DNA of 8,064 nucleotides from Anaerolineales bacterium (GTDB lineage Bacteria > Chloroflexota > Anaerolineae > 4572-78 > J111): the NCBI GenBank assembly GCA_012032575.1, contig JAAUSP010000336.1, forward strand, positions 1 to 8,064, in the 5' to 3' direction. How positions within the stretch are numbered: the stretch's first letter is position 1; every line of letters begins with the position of its first letter. The notes beneath the pieces were generated by a model. It was given only the letters and a program-made list of their open reading frames with translations, had not been told where the DNA came from and ran no database searches. Of this stretch, positions 1 to 6,664 are shown piece by piece. The translations under genes and the position numbers were made by a program.

Positions 1-102
1 CAGCTTGACTCGCGGGGTCCGGCGGACCGCCTCGGCCACCTGTTCGACCACCTCCAGGTTGCGCCCTTCGCTGATGTTGGGGACGGATAATAAAATTTTC
101 AT
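1..102 (-). CDS. ftcD: Glutamate formimidoyltransferase, N-terminal fragment
   Basis: The window holds only the first 34 codons; the gene continues past the left edge. The start MKILLSVPNISEGRN followed by LEVVEQVAEAV matches the N-terminus of the formiminotransferase domain, whose family typically begins with V-P-N-(F/I)-S-E-G-R. Known role: cytoplasmic transfer of the formimino group of N-formimino-L-glutamate to tetrahydrofolate, giving glutamate, the last step of one branch of histidine degradation. The ATG at 102-100 is preceded by a GAGAGGG ribosome-binding site (reverse complement of about 111-117) at a spacing of 8 nt, which supports this start. It lies downstream of hutU and aceK on the same strand, so histidine catabolism fits the context. 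A palindromic element (137-281) now separates it from aceK. Whether a cyclodeaminase domain is fused cannot be seen. Confidence 0.85.
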   Translation of the reverse strand, partial: MKILLSVPNISEGRNLEVVEQVAEAVRRTPRVKL

Positions 103-127
103 ATCATTTACCCTCTCGGCGAATCCA

Positions 128-136
128 GTTATTTAC
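128..136. repeat. Left 9-bp direct repeat (putative target-site duplication)
   Basis: GTTATTTAC here is identical to 282-290 and abuts the left end of the palindromic element. The copy at 282-290 contains the aceK stop codon. Confidence 0.65.
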
Positions 137-281
137 AGGACTTACGCGGTGAGCCTGAACATATCATTTCGACCGGAGCAGAGCGGAGGGAGAAATCCCT
201 AATACCTCGTCTTGCAAACGTAGTCCTGGGGGATTTCTCGCTCCTTCGTCGCTCGAAATGACTTGTGGACGGCATAGTCCT
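137..281. mobile_element. MITE-like palindromic element with 9-bp target duplication
   Basis: This 145-bp non-coding segment begins with AGGACT (137-142) and ends with its reverse complement AGTCCT (276-281). It is bordered by identical 9-bp direct repeats GTTATTTAC at 128-136 and 282-290, as expected for a target-site duplication. Inside are long imperfect inverted arms, 163-199 and 229-262; both read TCATTTCGA...GAGAAATCCC when oriented the same way, so the transcript could fold into a long hairpin. No transposase is encoded, so it would be non-autonomous and moved in trans. From memory, palindromes with a TCATTTCGA...GAGAAATC core are common intergenic repeats in several phyla, but family membership was not checked. 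The right direct repeat includes the aceK stop codon, so the insertion left aceK intact. It lies inside the aceK-ftcD gap and could act as an RNA hairpin or partial terminator there. Confidence 0.7.
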
Positions 282-290
282 GTTATTTAC
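282..290. repeat. Right 9-bp direct repeat, overlapping the aceK stop
   Basis: GTTATTTAC matches 128-136 exactly. Read on the minus strand it is GTAAATAAC, which contains the last codon (AAA) and stop (TAA) of aceK, so a duplication on insertion would leave the aceK protein unchanged. Confidence 0.65.
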
Positions 291-2006
291 TGAGCCGTTT
301 ACTGAGGCTGTAAGGAAAAATATCAATGGCCTCATTGGCCCGGTGCCGGGCCTGCATGGTTTGCCAGAATTCCAGTTCAAACAAATCCCGATGATGTTCG
401 CTAAAAACTTCCAACATCTCTTTTGACAGCCCCAAAAAGGTCCTGAATTCTTCCGGGAAAATATCATTTTCGTCAGCGAAAAACCAGGGTTGGGGTTCAA
501 AGTCATCATAAAAATTTCCGGCGGGCGGCATTTTTCTAAAATTACAGTCAGTCACAAAACAAAGCTCGTCGTAATCATAAAAAACCACTCGGCTATGCCG
601 GGTGACGCCAAAATTTTTCAACAAAAAATCGCCGGGAAAGATATTGGTTGCCGCCAAATCTTTGATGCACTTGCCGCAGTCAATCACCGCTTCGCGGGCG
701 GCGGCGGGAGGGGCGGTCTGGAGGTAAAGATTTAAGGGGGTCAGCCGCCGCTCGCTGTAGAGATGCTTAATCACAACCGTATTTGCCTCGATGATGACGC
801 TGTTGGCGGCTACCTGGGCCAACTCTTTTAATAAATCGGGGCTAAAACGGCTTTTGTCAAAGGTTAAATACTCAAACTCCTGGGTGTCAATCAGCCGGCC
901 CGCCCGGTCGTGTTTGAAGACCAGTTGGTAGCGATCCATGACCTTCTGCCGGGTGGTTTTTTTGGGTTGACTGAAATGATCCTTGATGATTTTGAAGACA
1001 ATATCATACGAAGGCAGGGTAAACACTATCATCACCATGCCGCGTTCCCCTTTGGCAATTTCAAAACGGTCATTCGATTGGGCCAGGTGCTCCATAAAAT
1101 CGCGGTAAAGCTCGGTTTTGCCGTGTTTGTAGTAACCAATCGAAATATAAAGTTCGGCGATGCGCTTGAGGGGAATGATGGATTTCAAAAATGTGACCAG
1201 CGCCCGCGGCTCGGCGACTTCGACGTGGAAATAGGAACGGGTGAAGCTGAAGAGAATGCTCAAATCATCGTCGGTCAGCAGGACGGCATCCATCACAATG
1301 CCTTCGCCCATGTTGAGCAGGGCCAGCGCCAACGGGATGATCTGCGAGCCGACGCGCAGCCGGCCCACCAGGTAAGCGGCATTGCCCCGATAAAAAACCG
1401 GAGCCAGCATTTCGGCTACATCAATTACCGGACGATGGCCAAACATATCACGCAGGTGAGCGTCAATTTCGACCCCAACTATGTGGCAGGAGTGGTCCAA
1501 ATTGGCATAGGCTACCTCGAAAGGATAATCCTGCAAAATTTCTTTGACCAGCGCTGGAGTGTTAGTGCGGCGGTAGTACAGCTTAAAAATGGGACATTCA
1601 GGTTGGGCCAGGGGGGCGGTGAAGTCGAAGGAGACGTATTCAATCGCCGGGTCAACCCCAACCGTGCTAAAAATCCGGCGAGTCACCGAATTAAAAAAGG
1701 TTTCGGCCAGCTCCCGGTCAGGCTGGCCCGCCACCAGATCGGAGTAATAGCGTTTCATCCAGACCCACAGCGCTTTGTATCTGGCTCGCTCGCCGACAAT
1801 CCCTTTGAGTTCAGCCACCGCCGCATTGACAACTTTTTCCCGCAGTTCCAATCGTTCGCGGGCATCTTGGTGCACGCGCCCCAATCCCGCTGCTCAAAAC
1901 GGGTTTTGGCCCGGCGGGTGATGGCTTTGAACTCGTCATGATAAGAAACAAAGGCATTAAAGATGGCTTGAGCGCCCTCACGGGCTGATTGATCACTGGT
2001 GTTCAT
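283..2006 (-). CDS. aceK: Isocitrate dehydrogenase kinase/phosphatase, one apparent frameshift
   Basis: Bifunctional cytoplasmic enzyme that phosphorylates and dephosphorylates isocitrate dehydrogenase, setting flux between the TCA cycle and the glyoxylate bypass. The frame is broken once: codons from ATG 2006 read to about residue 44 ([12 protein letters not shown]), and the rest is in another frame from about 1875. Adding one base at about 1874-1879 gives 574 aa against 578 in E. coli AceK. In repaired numbering, [14 protein letters not shown] (about 320-333) is the ATP loop, K339 in DIVFK the ATP lysine, D374 in DTQEF the phosphatase-linked Asp, D460 in NIFPGD and N465 in [10 protein letters not shown] the catalytic loop, and VVFYDYDE (474-481) the metal-binding DYD motif. 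All expected residues are present. The start overlaps the hutU stop as ATGA, implying translational coupling. Its place in a histidine operon is unusual. AceK is best known from Proteobacteria. Confidence 0.92.
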
Positions 2007-3648
2007 AGCATTGGTACTTTCACTCCTTGCGCCTTCGCAAATACCACCGCCTCCGGATACCCCGCATCCACGTGCCGAACGACGCCCATACCGGGATCAC
2101 TCGTCAAAACACGCTCCAGGCGGCGAGCCGCGGCCTCGGTGCCATCGGCCACAATGACCTGCCCGGCGTGGATGCTGTAGCCAATGCCGACCCCGCCGCC
2201 GTGATGGATGCTGACCCATGTGGCTCCGTTGACCGCATTGACCAGGGCGTTCAGCAGCGGCCAATCGGCAATAGCGTCCGAGCCGTCCCGCATGGCCTCG
2301 GTTTCGCGGTTGGGGCTGGCCACCGAGCCGCTGTCGAGGTGGTCGCGCCCAATCACAATCGGCGCGCTGACCTGGCCCGAAGCCACCAGTTCGTTAAATT
2401 TGAGACCGGCTTTGGCCCGCTCGCCGTAGCCCAGCCAGCAGATGCGCGCCGGCAAACCCTGAAACTCGATCTTCTCCTGGGCCAAACGAATCCAGCGGGC
2501 CAGGTGCTCATTTTCGGGAAAGAGATCGAGGATAGCCTGATCGGTGGTGTAGAGGTCCTGCGGGTCGCCGGAGAGAGCCACCCAGCGGAAAGGGCCTTTG
2601 CCCTCGCAGAACAGGGGCCGGATATAGGCCGGCACAAAACCGGGATAGTTGAAGGCGTCTTTGACCCCAAAATCGTAGGCCCGCTGGCGCAGATTGTTGC
2701 CGTAATCAAAGACAATGCGCCTTTTTTCTGCCAATCGAGCATAGCCTGCACGTGCCGGGCCATTGACTCCATCGAGCGGCGCTGGTACTCCGCCGAGTCA
2801 CGCTGGCGAAGTTCGGCGGCGGCATCCACCGTCAAACCCGCCGGAATGTAGCCGTAAAGCGGATCGTGGGCCGAGGTCTGGTCGGTGACAACATCGGGGA
2901 CCACGCCGCGAGCAACCAGTTCGGGCAGGGCTTCGGCGGCGTTGGCGATCAGGCCAATGGATTTGGCCTCTTGCTTGGCCAGGGCCTCGTTCACCCAGGT
3001 CATGGCCTCTTCCAGGTTGTCGGTCATGGCGTCAAGCTGGCGCAGCGACAAGCGCCGTTCGGCCCGCCAGCGGTCCACCTCGACCAGGAGGCCGACGCCC
3101 TCATTCATGGTCACAGCCAACGGCTGCGCCCCGCCCATTTCGCCCAGGCCCGCTGTGACCACCAGCTTGCCTTTGAGCGTACCCCAACCGTGCTGCCGGG
3201 CCAGCGCCCCCAGCGTCTCGTAGGTTCCCTGCAAAATCCCCTGCGTACCGATGTAAATCCAACTGCCGGCGGTCATCTGGCCGTACATGATCAGCCCGGC
3301 CTTTTCCCACTTATCGAAATTCTCCTGCGTGGCCCAGGCCGGTACAATATTGGAGTTGGCCAGCAGCACCCTGGGCGCGTCTGCGTGGGTGGTAAAAACA
3401 GCCACCGGCTTACCCGATTGGACCAGCAAGGTTTCATCCGGTTCCAGCCGGCGCAGCGATTCCAAAATCGCGTCAAAGCTGTCCCAGTTCCGTGCCGCCC
3501 GACCCCGCCCGCCGTAAACAATCAAATTATCGGGGTCGAAAGCCACCTGCGGGTCCAGGTTATTTTGCAGCATGCGGTAAGCCGCCTCGATCAGCCAATT
3601 TTTGCAGGTCAGCTCGGTTCCTCGCGGAGCGCGAATGGTGCGCGTCAT
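2003..3648 (-). CDS. hutU: Urocanate hydratase (urocanase), one apparent frameshift
   Basis: Cytoplasmic NAD+-dependent enzyme converting urocanate to imidazolonepropionate, the second step of histidine degradation. The N-terminal 309 residues are in one frame and the rest in another; the break is at a run of six A's on the coding strand (plus 2722-2727). A seventh A joins DWQKK to [10 protein letters not shown] and gives 548 aa, within the usual range of about 550-560. Visible motifs are [11 protein letters not shown] (45-55), [16 protein letters not shown] (122-137), the NAD-binding [12 protein letters not shown] (167-178), and the urocanase signature [10 protein letters not shown] with catalytic Cys about 404 (repaired numbering). 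The tail [18 protein letters not shown] is also typical. ATG 3648 has a strong GGAGGTG site 5 nt upstream. The stop overlaps the aceK start. As drawn, neither half would be functional; an assembly error in the homopolymer is the simplest explanation. Confidence 0.95.
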
Positions 3649-3661
3649 GGCTTCACCTCCA

Positions 3662-3690
3662 TAGACATCAAAATGCAGGCGTGTTATAAT
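3662..3690 (+). promoter_or_regulatory. Sigma-70-type promoter for the 446-aa gene
   Basis: TAGACA (3662-3667, five of six matches to TTGACA), a 17-nt spacer and a perfect TATAAT (3685-3690), with an extended -10 TGT at 3682-3684. The expected start is about 3697, giving a leader of about 65 nt before ATG 3762. Confidence 0.75.
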
Positions 3691-3710
3691 GGGGAAGATT
3701 TTGTTTTTAA
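3683..3710 (-). promoter_or_regulatory. Possible weak promoter for hutU-aceK-ftcD
   Basis: On the minus strand TATAAC (3688-3683) overlaps the plus-strand -10, because the shared core TTATAA is self-complementary. The best -35 is TTAAAA (3710-3705, four of six) with a 16-nt spacer. If used, only one of the two divergent promoters could be occupied at a time. The match is weak. Confidence 0.3.
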
Positions 3711-3761
3711 TTTTACCAGAGTCCTCAAATTGAAGCTAAGTTTAACCAAAGGCGTGAACCT

Positions 3762-5102
3762 ATGACACTGACGATGAATAATGATTTGATCATCACCCCC
3801 GCCACCTGGCCGGGCCGGAAGGATAGCCTGAGCCGGACGCCCACCGATCTCTTGAACCTGGTCGGCTGGTACGGCTCGACGCACAGCGCGGCGATGTGGC
3901 GCAAAGCGAGCGAATTTTTGGCTATTTTTCAAGCCGAGGGCATGCCCGGCTTTGACCCGCAAATTGATAGTTGGGACCCTTCTTTCGCCGCCGTTGAAGC
4001 CGAAGTAATGGCCACGGCTGCCGTGATCATTATTCGCCTGGAAAATAACGAACTACTCAACGGCAGCCTGGGGTCTATCGCCGAAACCGGCCTGGCCCTG
4101 ACCTCGGCGGCGCTGCGGGGGCAAAGCGTAATTGTCTCTGTTGAAGACAGCATGCTGACCAGTTTGCATGACCCCGGCGCAATTGCTCAATATATGATCC
4201 TGGAAATGTTTGTCGAAGAGATCGAGACCAATCCGGCCCTGGGCGGCCTGTTTCAGCTTCATCGTGGCGACAATTTGGCCGACCTGGCTCAACTGGCCTG
4301 CGAAGCCGCCCGGCAGCAAATGAACACGCCGCTGGCGGGCTGGAATTACCCCAACTTTCTGGCTAAAAGGGACCGCCGCCAACAAAATTACCCCCGGCGC
4401 GTTGTGCTGGGCGGGTCGAGCGGGCCTTACGCCGAAACCCATCGCGCCACCTTTGAGCAGAAGCAAAAACATCTCGCCGCTCCCTATACGAATGAAGATT
4501 TTGCGCTCAGGATTCTCTCGAAAGGCGCTATTGCCGAAGCCTGGCATATCCCTTACCACAACACTGACCCGCTTTCCACGGGTCTGGGCATGCGCACCCT
4601 GCTTTCGATTGAATTGGAATACAAAAAAGAAGCCGATCAACTGTTATTGCCGATCATGGCCGAAGCCGCCTCGAAGGCCGCTGCGACCGAGATCGGTTTT
4701 CTTCTCCTTTACGGCCTGATGACCGGCCAGGAAATTAGCATCTATCTGGAACCGTTCGATCCGGCGGACTATCTGCATCATTCCCTGGCCGATGTCCACG
4801 TTGAAGCTGACGCCGACGAAAAATCATTGCGCCGCGCCCTGCGTCAGGCCGGTGTGCCCGACGCTGTTTTGGCCCTGGCTACCCAGGCTGAGGTTGTCGA
4901 GACCGCCCAACTTTTGAGCGCATTTCACCAACCTCAGACGCCCACATTCAAGCAGGTCAAACAATCGCTGCTCGGCCAGACCGAGGCTTTTCACGCCGCC
5001 GACAACATTCGCCGGGTGCGCACGTTGGTGCAAGCTCACCTGGAAAAATTGCGGGGCGATGTCCGTTATCCCGATTTTTTCACCTACGCAACCCAAATAT
5101 AG
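3762..5102 (+). CDS. Uncharacterised twin-domain protein, nucleoside deoxyribosyltransferase-like
   Basis: I do not recognise this 446-aa protein as a named enzyme. Residues about 33-130 resemble the Nuc_deoxyrib_tr_2-type Rossmann-like fold: GWYGSTHSAAMWRKASEFL (35-53), FDPQIDSW (64-71), a hydrophobic strand TAAVIIIRL (85-93), SIAETGLAL (105-113) with a candidate catalytic Glu108, then RGQSVIVSVED. Residues about 212-331 appear to repeat the layout: RRVVLGGSSGPYAETHR, ADQLLLPIM (291-299), AAATEIGFLLLYG (306-318) with Glu310, and TGQEISIYLE. This suggests an internal duplication. The C-terminal 110 residues look helical. No signal peptide or membrane segment is seen. ATG 3762 has AAAGG 9 nt upstream; ATG 3774 is an alternative. 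The gene is divergent from hutU. Fold members cleave N-glycosidic bonds of nucleosides or NAD; any such activity here is inference. Confidence 0.8.
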   Translation: MTLTMNNDLIITPATWPGRKDSLSRTPTDLLNLVGWYGSTHSAAMWRKASEFLAIFQAEGMPGFDPQIDSWDPSFAAVEAEVMATAAVIIIRLENNELLNGSLGSIAETGLALTSAALRGQSVIVSVEDSMLTSLHDPGAIAQYMILEMFVEEIETNPALGGLFQLHRGDNLADLAQLACEAARQQMNTPLAGWNYPNFLAKRDRRQQNYPRRVVLGGSSGPYAETHRATFEQKQKHLAAPYTNEDFALRILSKGAIAEAWHIPYHNTDPLSTGLGMRTLLSIELEYKKEADQLLLPIMAEAASKAAATEIGFLLLYGLMTGQEISIYLEPFDPADYLHHSLADVHVEADADEKSLRRALRQAGVPDAVLALATQAEVVETAQLLSAFHQPQTPTFKQVKQSLLGQTEAFHAADNIRRVRTLVQAHLEKLRGDVRYPDFFTYATQI

Positions 5103-5167
5103 TAAGGTTGCTGAAAGTTTAACAGAAGCCATCCTCCAATATTTAGCCAGCATAGATTGGAAAAAAA

Positions 5168-5626
5168 GTGGAAATAAATGGCAATCTTCTTCCTGCAAAA
5201 CTAATAAATTTAATAGAGAATGATTTGTGGGAATTGCCTGAAGAAAAAATTTACTTAGATGCCATCTATCCGAGGTTGAAAAATCTCGAATTGTACGGGC
5301 TTGGTCTAATGAAGATAGAAACCGAAGGCTTGATTAACCATTGTCATCCCACTTCCGAATTACCGGAATTATCCAATTTTTTCTTGGGAAAAGCTGATGA
5401 ACAGTTTCCTCCCGGCAATATTGATTTAATGAAAGCTATTTTAATAGGTGATTTAGGGTTAGGATCAGATACGCCAATTGCTTTAGATTATAGAGAAGAT
5501 AAAAATAATCCCTCAGTTCTCATATTGCATTATTTCCGCTTAAATAATAAAACAAATACACGATGGCTGAAAATAGCGAATACGTTTGAAGAATTTTGGG
5601 AGACCATCGGAACCAAATATTCCTGA
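5168..5626 (+). CDS. SUKH / SMI1-KNR4-like protein
   Basis: A 152-aa soluble protein. The start EINGNLLPAKLINLIENDLW, the middle GDLGLGSDTPIALDYRED (about 93-110) and the end RWLKIANTFEEFWETIG fit the SMI1/KNR4 (SUKH) superfamily, in which G-D-x-G-x-G-S followed by a final aromatic, acidic K-I-A-x-(S/T)-F-E-E-F helix is typical. In bacteria such proteins are often immunity proteins for polymorphic or contact-dependent toxins, but many are orphans, and no toxin gene is visible here. The start is GTG 5168; a TAG at 5153 closes the frame upstream, and the next in-frame ATG lies deep in the gene. GGA at 5159-5161 can serve as a ribosome-binding site 6 nt before it. Base composition differs sharply from its neighbours (for example 20 G/C in 5461-5520), suggesting recent transfer. 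It lies 65 nt after the 446-aa gene, with only a weak promoter candidate (TTAACA 5119, TATTTA 5140). Confidence 0.75.
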   Translation: MEINGNLLPAKLINLIENDLWELPEEKIYLDAIYPRLKNLELYGLGLMKIETEGLINHCHPTSELPELSNFFLGKADEQFPPGNIDLMKAILIGDLGLGSDTPIALDYREDKNNPSVLILHYFRLNNKTNTRWLKIANTFEEFWETIGTKYS

Positions 5627-5686
5627 CCAAACAGAGTAAAAGTGCCGGTCAATCCACCGGATCCGCGGTCAAAATTTTGGCTGGGT

Positions 5687-5714
5687 ATGAAAAGCCTAAA
5701 GATAGTGCTATAAT
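5687..5714 (+). promoter_or_regulatory. Extended -10 promoter for the toxin-antitoxin pair
   Basis: A perfect TATAAT (5709-5714) is preceded by TGC (5706-5708), an extended -10. The -35 region is weak (ATGAAA at 5687-5692, four of six, spacer 16). The expected start is about 5721, some 32 nt before ATG 5753. Confidence 0.6.
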
Positions 5715-5752
5715 ACTGGCAGAGAGACGATCAAGGATGTAGTGAGGAAAAG

Positions 5753-6037
5753 ATGAATACCCTAACGATTGAGTACCCTGCTGAAGTTTTATGGGCTTTA
5801 CAGAAAGACCCGGATGAGTTTGCCAATGAAGCCCGACTGCTTTTGGCCTTGAAACTCTACGAAACCGGCAAACTAAGCACCGGTCTGGCGGCCCAAGTGG
5901 CAGGCGTTCCTCGCGCTGCTTTTTTCTATCTATTGGGGCAATATGGCTTATCACCCTTTGGAGAATCCCCCGCAGAGTTGGAGGAGGATTTTAGCCATGC
6001 TCAACAAGCCGTTCGCCGGGCCGGTGATTCTGAATAA
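5753..6037 (+). CDS. UPF0175 family protein, putative antitoxin
   Basis: A 94-aa protein with the pattern of the UPF0175 family: an acidic N-terminal strand (TLTIEYPAEVL), then EARLLLALKLYETGKLSTGLAAQVAGVPRAAFFYLLGQYGLSPF (positions about 26-69, shown in pieces: LALKLYETGKLS, AAQVAGVPRAAF, LLGQYGLSPF), which resembles a helix-turn-helix. Family members are usually short and lie directly upstream of a PIN-like DUF3368 gene, exactly as here, and are thought to be antitoxins or DNA-binding regulators. ATG 5753 has GAGG (5744-5747) 5 nt upstream. The reading frame overlaps the next gene by 41 nt, so translation is probably coupled. Autoregulation at the extended -10 promoter would be usual for such modules but is not shown by the sequence. 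Confidence 0.82.
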   Translation: MNTLTIEYPAEVLWALQKDPDEFANEARLLLALKLYETGKLSTGLAAQVAGVPRAAFFYLLGQYGLSPFGESPAELEEDFSHAQQAVRRAGDSE

Positions 6038-6497
6038 TACACCATTGGTAGCGCTATGGTCTCTGAACCTTTTAACGCTACTGCATGATTTGTACGGAGA
6101 AGTTCTCATTCCTCAAGCCGTTTATGAAGAGTTTTTAGCCACAGAACGGTCTGCGCGTCAAACAGCTTTGGATGAAGCCCCCTGGATAAAAATAACGGCT
6201 TTGACCAACCCGCGTCAAGCGCTGGTCTATGTTGGCTTAGACCAGGGAGAGGCTGAAGTTCTGGCTCTGGCCACTGAATGGTCGGCTCGTTTGGTGATTA
6301 TAGATGAACATAAAGGCCGGCGTTATGCTAAACGTTTGGGCTTGCCTTTAACCGGCACTATTGGCATACTACTCACCGCAAAGCGCAATGGTTTGATCTC
6401 TGCTTTAGCGCCGCTCATTAATCAATTATTGAAAGGTGGGCTTTTTCTGGCTCCAGAACTGGTAGAGAAGGCTCTTGAATTAGCAGAGGAAGATTAA
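5997..6497 (+). CDS. DUF3368 PIN-like protein, putative toxin
   Basis: A 166-aa protein of the DUF3368 group of PIN-like domains, which commonly pair with UPF0175 as type II toxin-antitoxin modules; PIN toxins are generally Mg2+-dependent RNases. The N-terminal strand reads GPVILNNTPLVALWSLNLL (8-26), with Asn at 13-14 where classic PIN domains carry the first catalytic Asp; Asn is, as I recall, common in DUF3368. Other acidic candidates are E44/E45 (AVYEEFL), D82/E85/E87 (LDQGEAEVLALA) and D103/E104 (VIIDEHKGRRYAKRLGL). The end LTGTIGILLTAKRNGLI is typical of the group. I chose ATG 5997 over the in-frame ATG 5943 because GGAGGAGG (5980-5987) lies 9 nt upstream and the homology begins just after it. 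It overlaps the putative antitoxin gene by 41 nt. Nuclease activity is not established. Confidence 0.82.
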   Translation: MLNKPFAGPVILNNTPLVALWSLNLLTLLHDLYGEVLIPQAVYEEFLATERSARQTALDEAPWIKITALTNPRQALVYVGLDQGEAEVLALATEWSARLVIIDEHKGRRYAKRLGLPLTGTIGILLTAKRNGLISALAPLINQLLKGGLFLAPELVEKALELAEED

Positions 6498-6613
6498 AGG
6501 CCCGTACCCTCGACTTAGAGATTTGAGATTTGCCCCTTTATTTTTTACCCCCACTGCGCCTCCCTAACCCCCGGCCCAAAATCACCGAAGAACGTTTCTG
6601 GACATCCGATAGA

Positions 6614-6641
6614 TTGACACTTCGCCCAACCATGTTATAAT
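6614..6641 (+). promoter_or_regulatory. Near-consensus sigma-70 promoter for the MttB-family gene
   Basis: A perfect TTGACA (6614-6619), a 16-nt spacer and a perfect TATAAT (6636-6641) with extended -10 TGT (6633-6635). This is the strongest promoter in the window. The expected start is near 6648, leaving a leader of about 95 nt. The rest of the 6498-6742 gap shows no gene and no convincing terminator for the upstream pair. Confidence 0.8.
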
Positions 6642-6646
6642 AACCC

Positions 6647-6664
6647 CACTGTACGGGAACAGTG
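6647..6664. promoter_or_regulatory. 18-bp palindrome at the expected transcription start
   Basis: CACTGT (6647-6652), six bases ACGGGA, then ACAGTG (6659-6664), a perfect 6+6 inverted repeat beginning 5 nt after the -10 hexamer. The spacing suits a repressor operator overlapping the start site; it could equally form a small hairpin at the 5' end of the mRNA. The binding protein is unknown. Confidence 0.45.

Noticed and set aside
910..1941. Long plus-strand open frame of 343 codons opposite aceK.
   Set aside because: It is antisense to a clearly recognisable AceK and shows no family pattern; it arises from GC-rich codon bias.
2027..2851. Plus-strand open frame of 274 codons opposite hutU.
   Set aside because: It is antisense to the urocanase motifs, with no recognisable domain and no ribosome-binding site.
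5096..5223. A second frame (starting ...KYSKVAESLTEAIL) that could be a remnant of a toxin or of an upstream gene.
   Set aside because: It has no start with a ribosome-binding site, overlaps the better supported SUKH frame, and ends soon after; it resembles no family I know.
5093..5620. 8-bp direct repeat CCAAATAT at 5093-5100 and 5613-5620, bracketing the AT-rich SUKH region like a target duplication.
   Set aside because: The right copy lies inside the SUKH coding sequence and the left copy inside the end of the 446-aa gene; there are no inverted ends, and the match is short and AT-rich.
5645..5678. Hairpin CCGGT-N6-ACCGG followed by AAAATTTT as a terminator for the SUKH gene.
   Set aside because: The stem is only 5 bp and the T-run is short and 10 nt away, so it is too weak to call.
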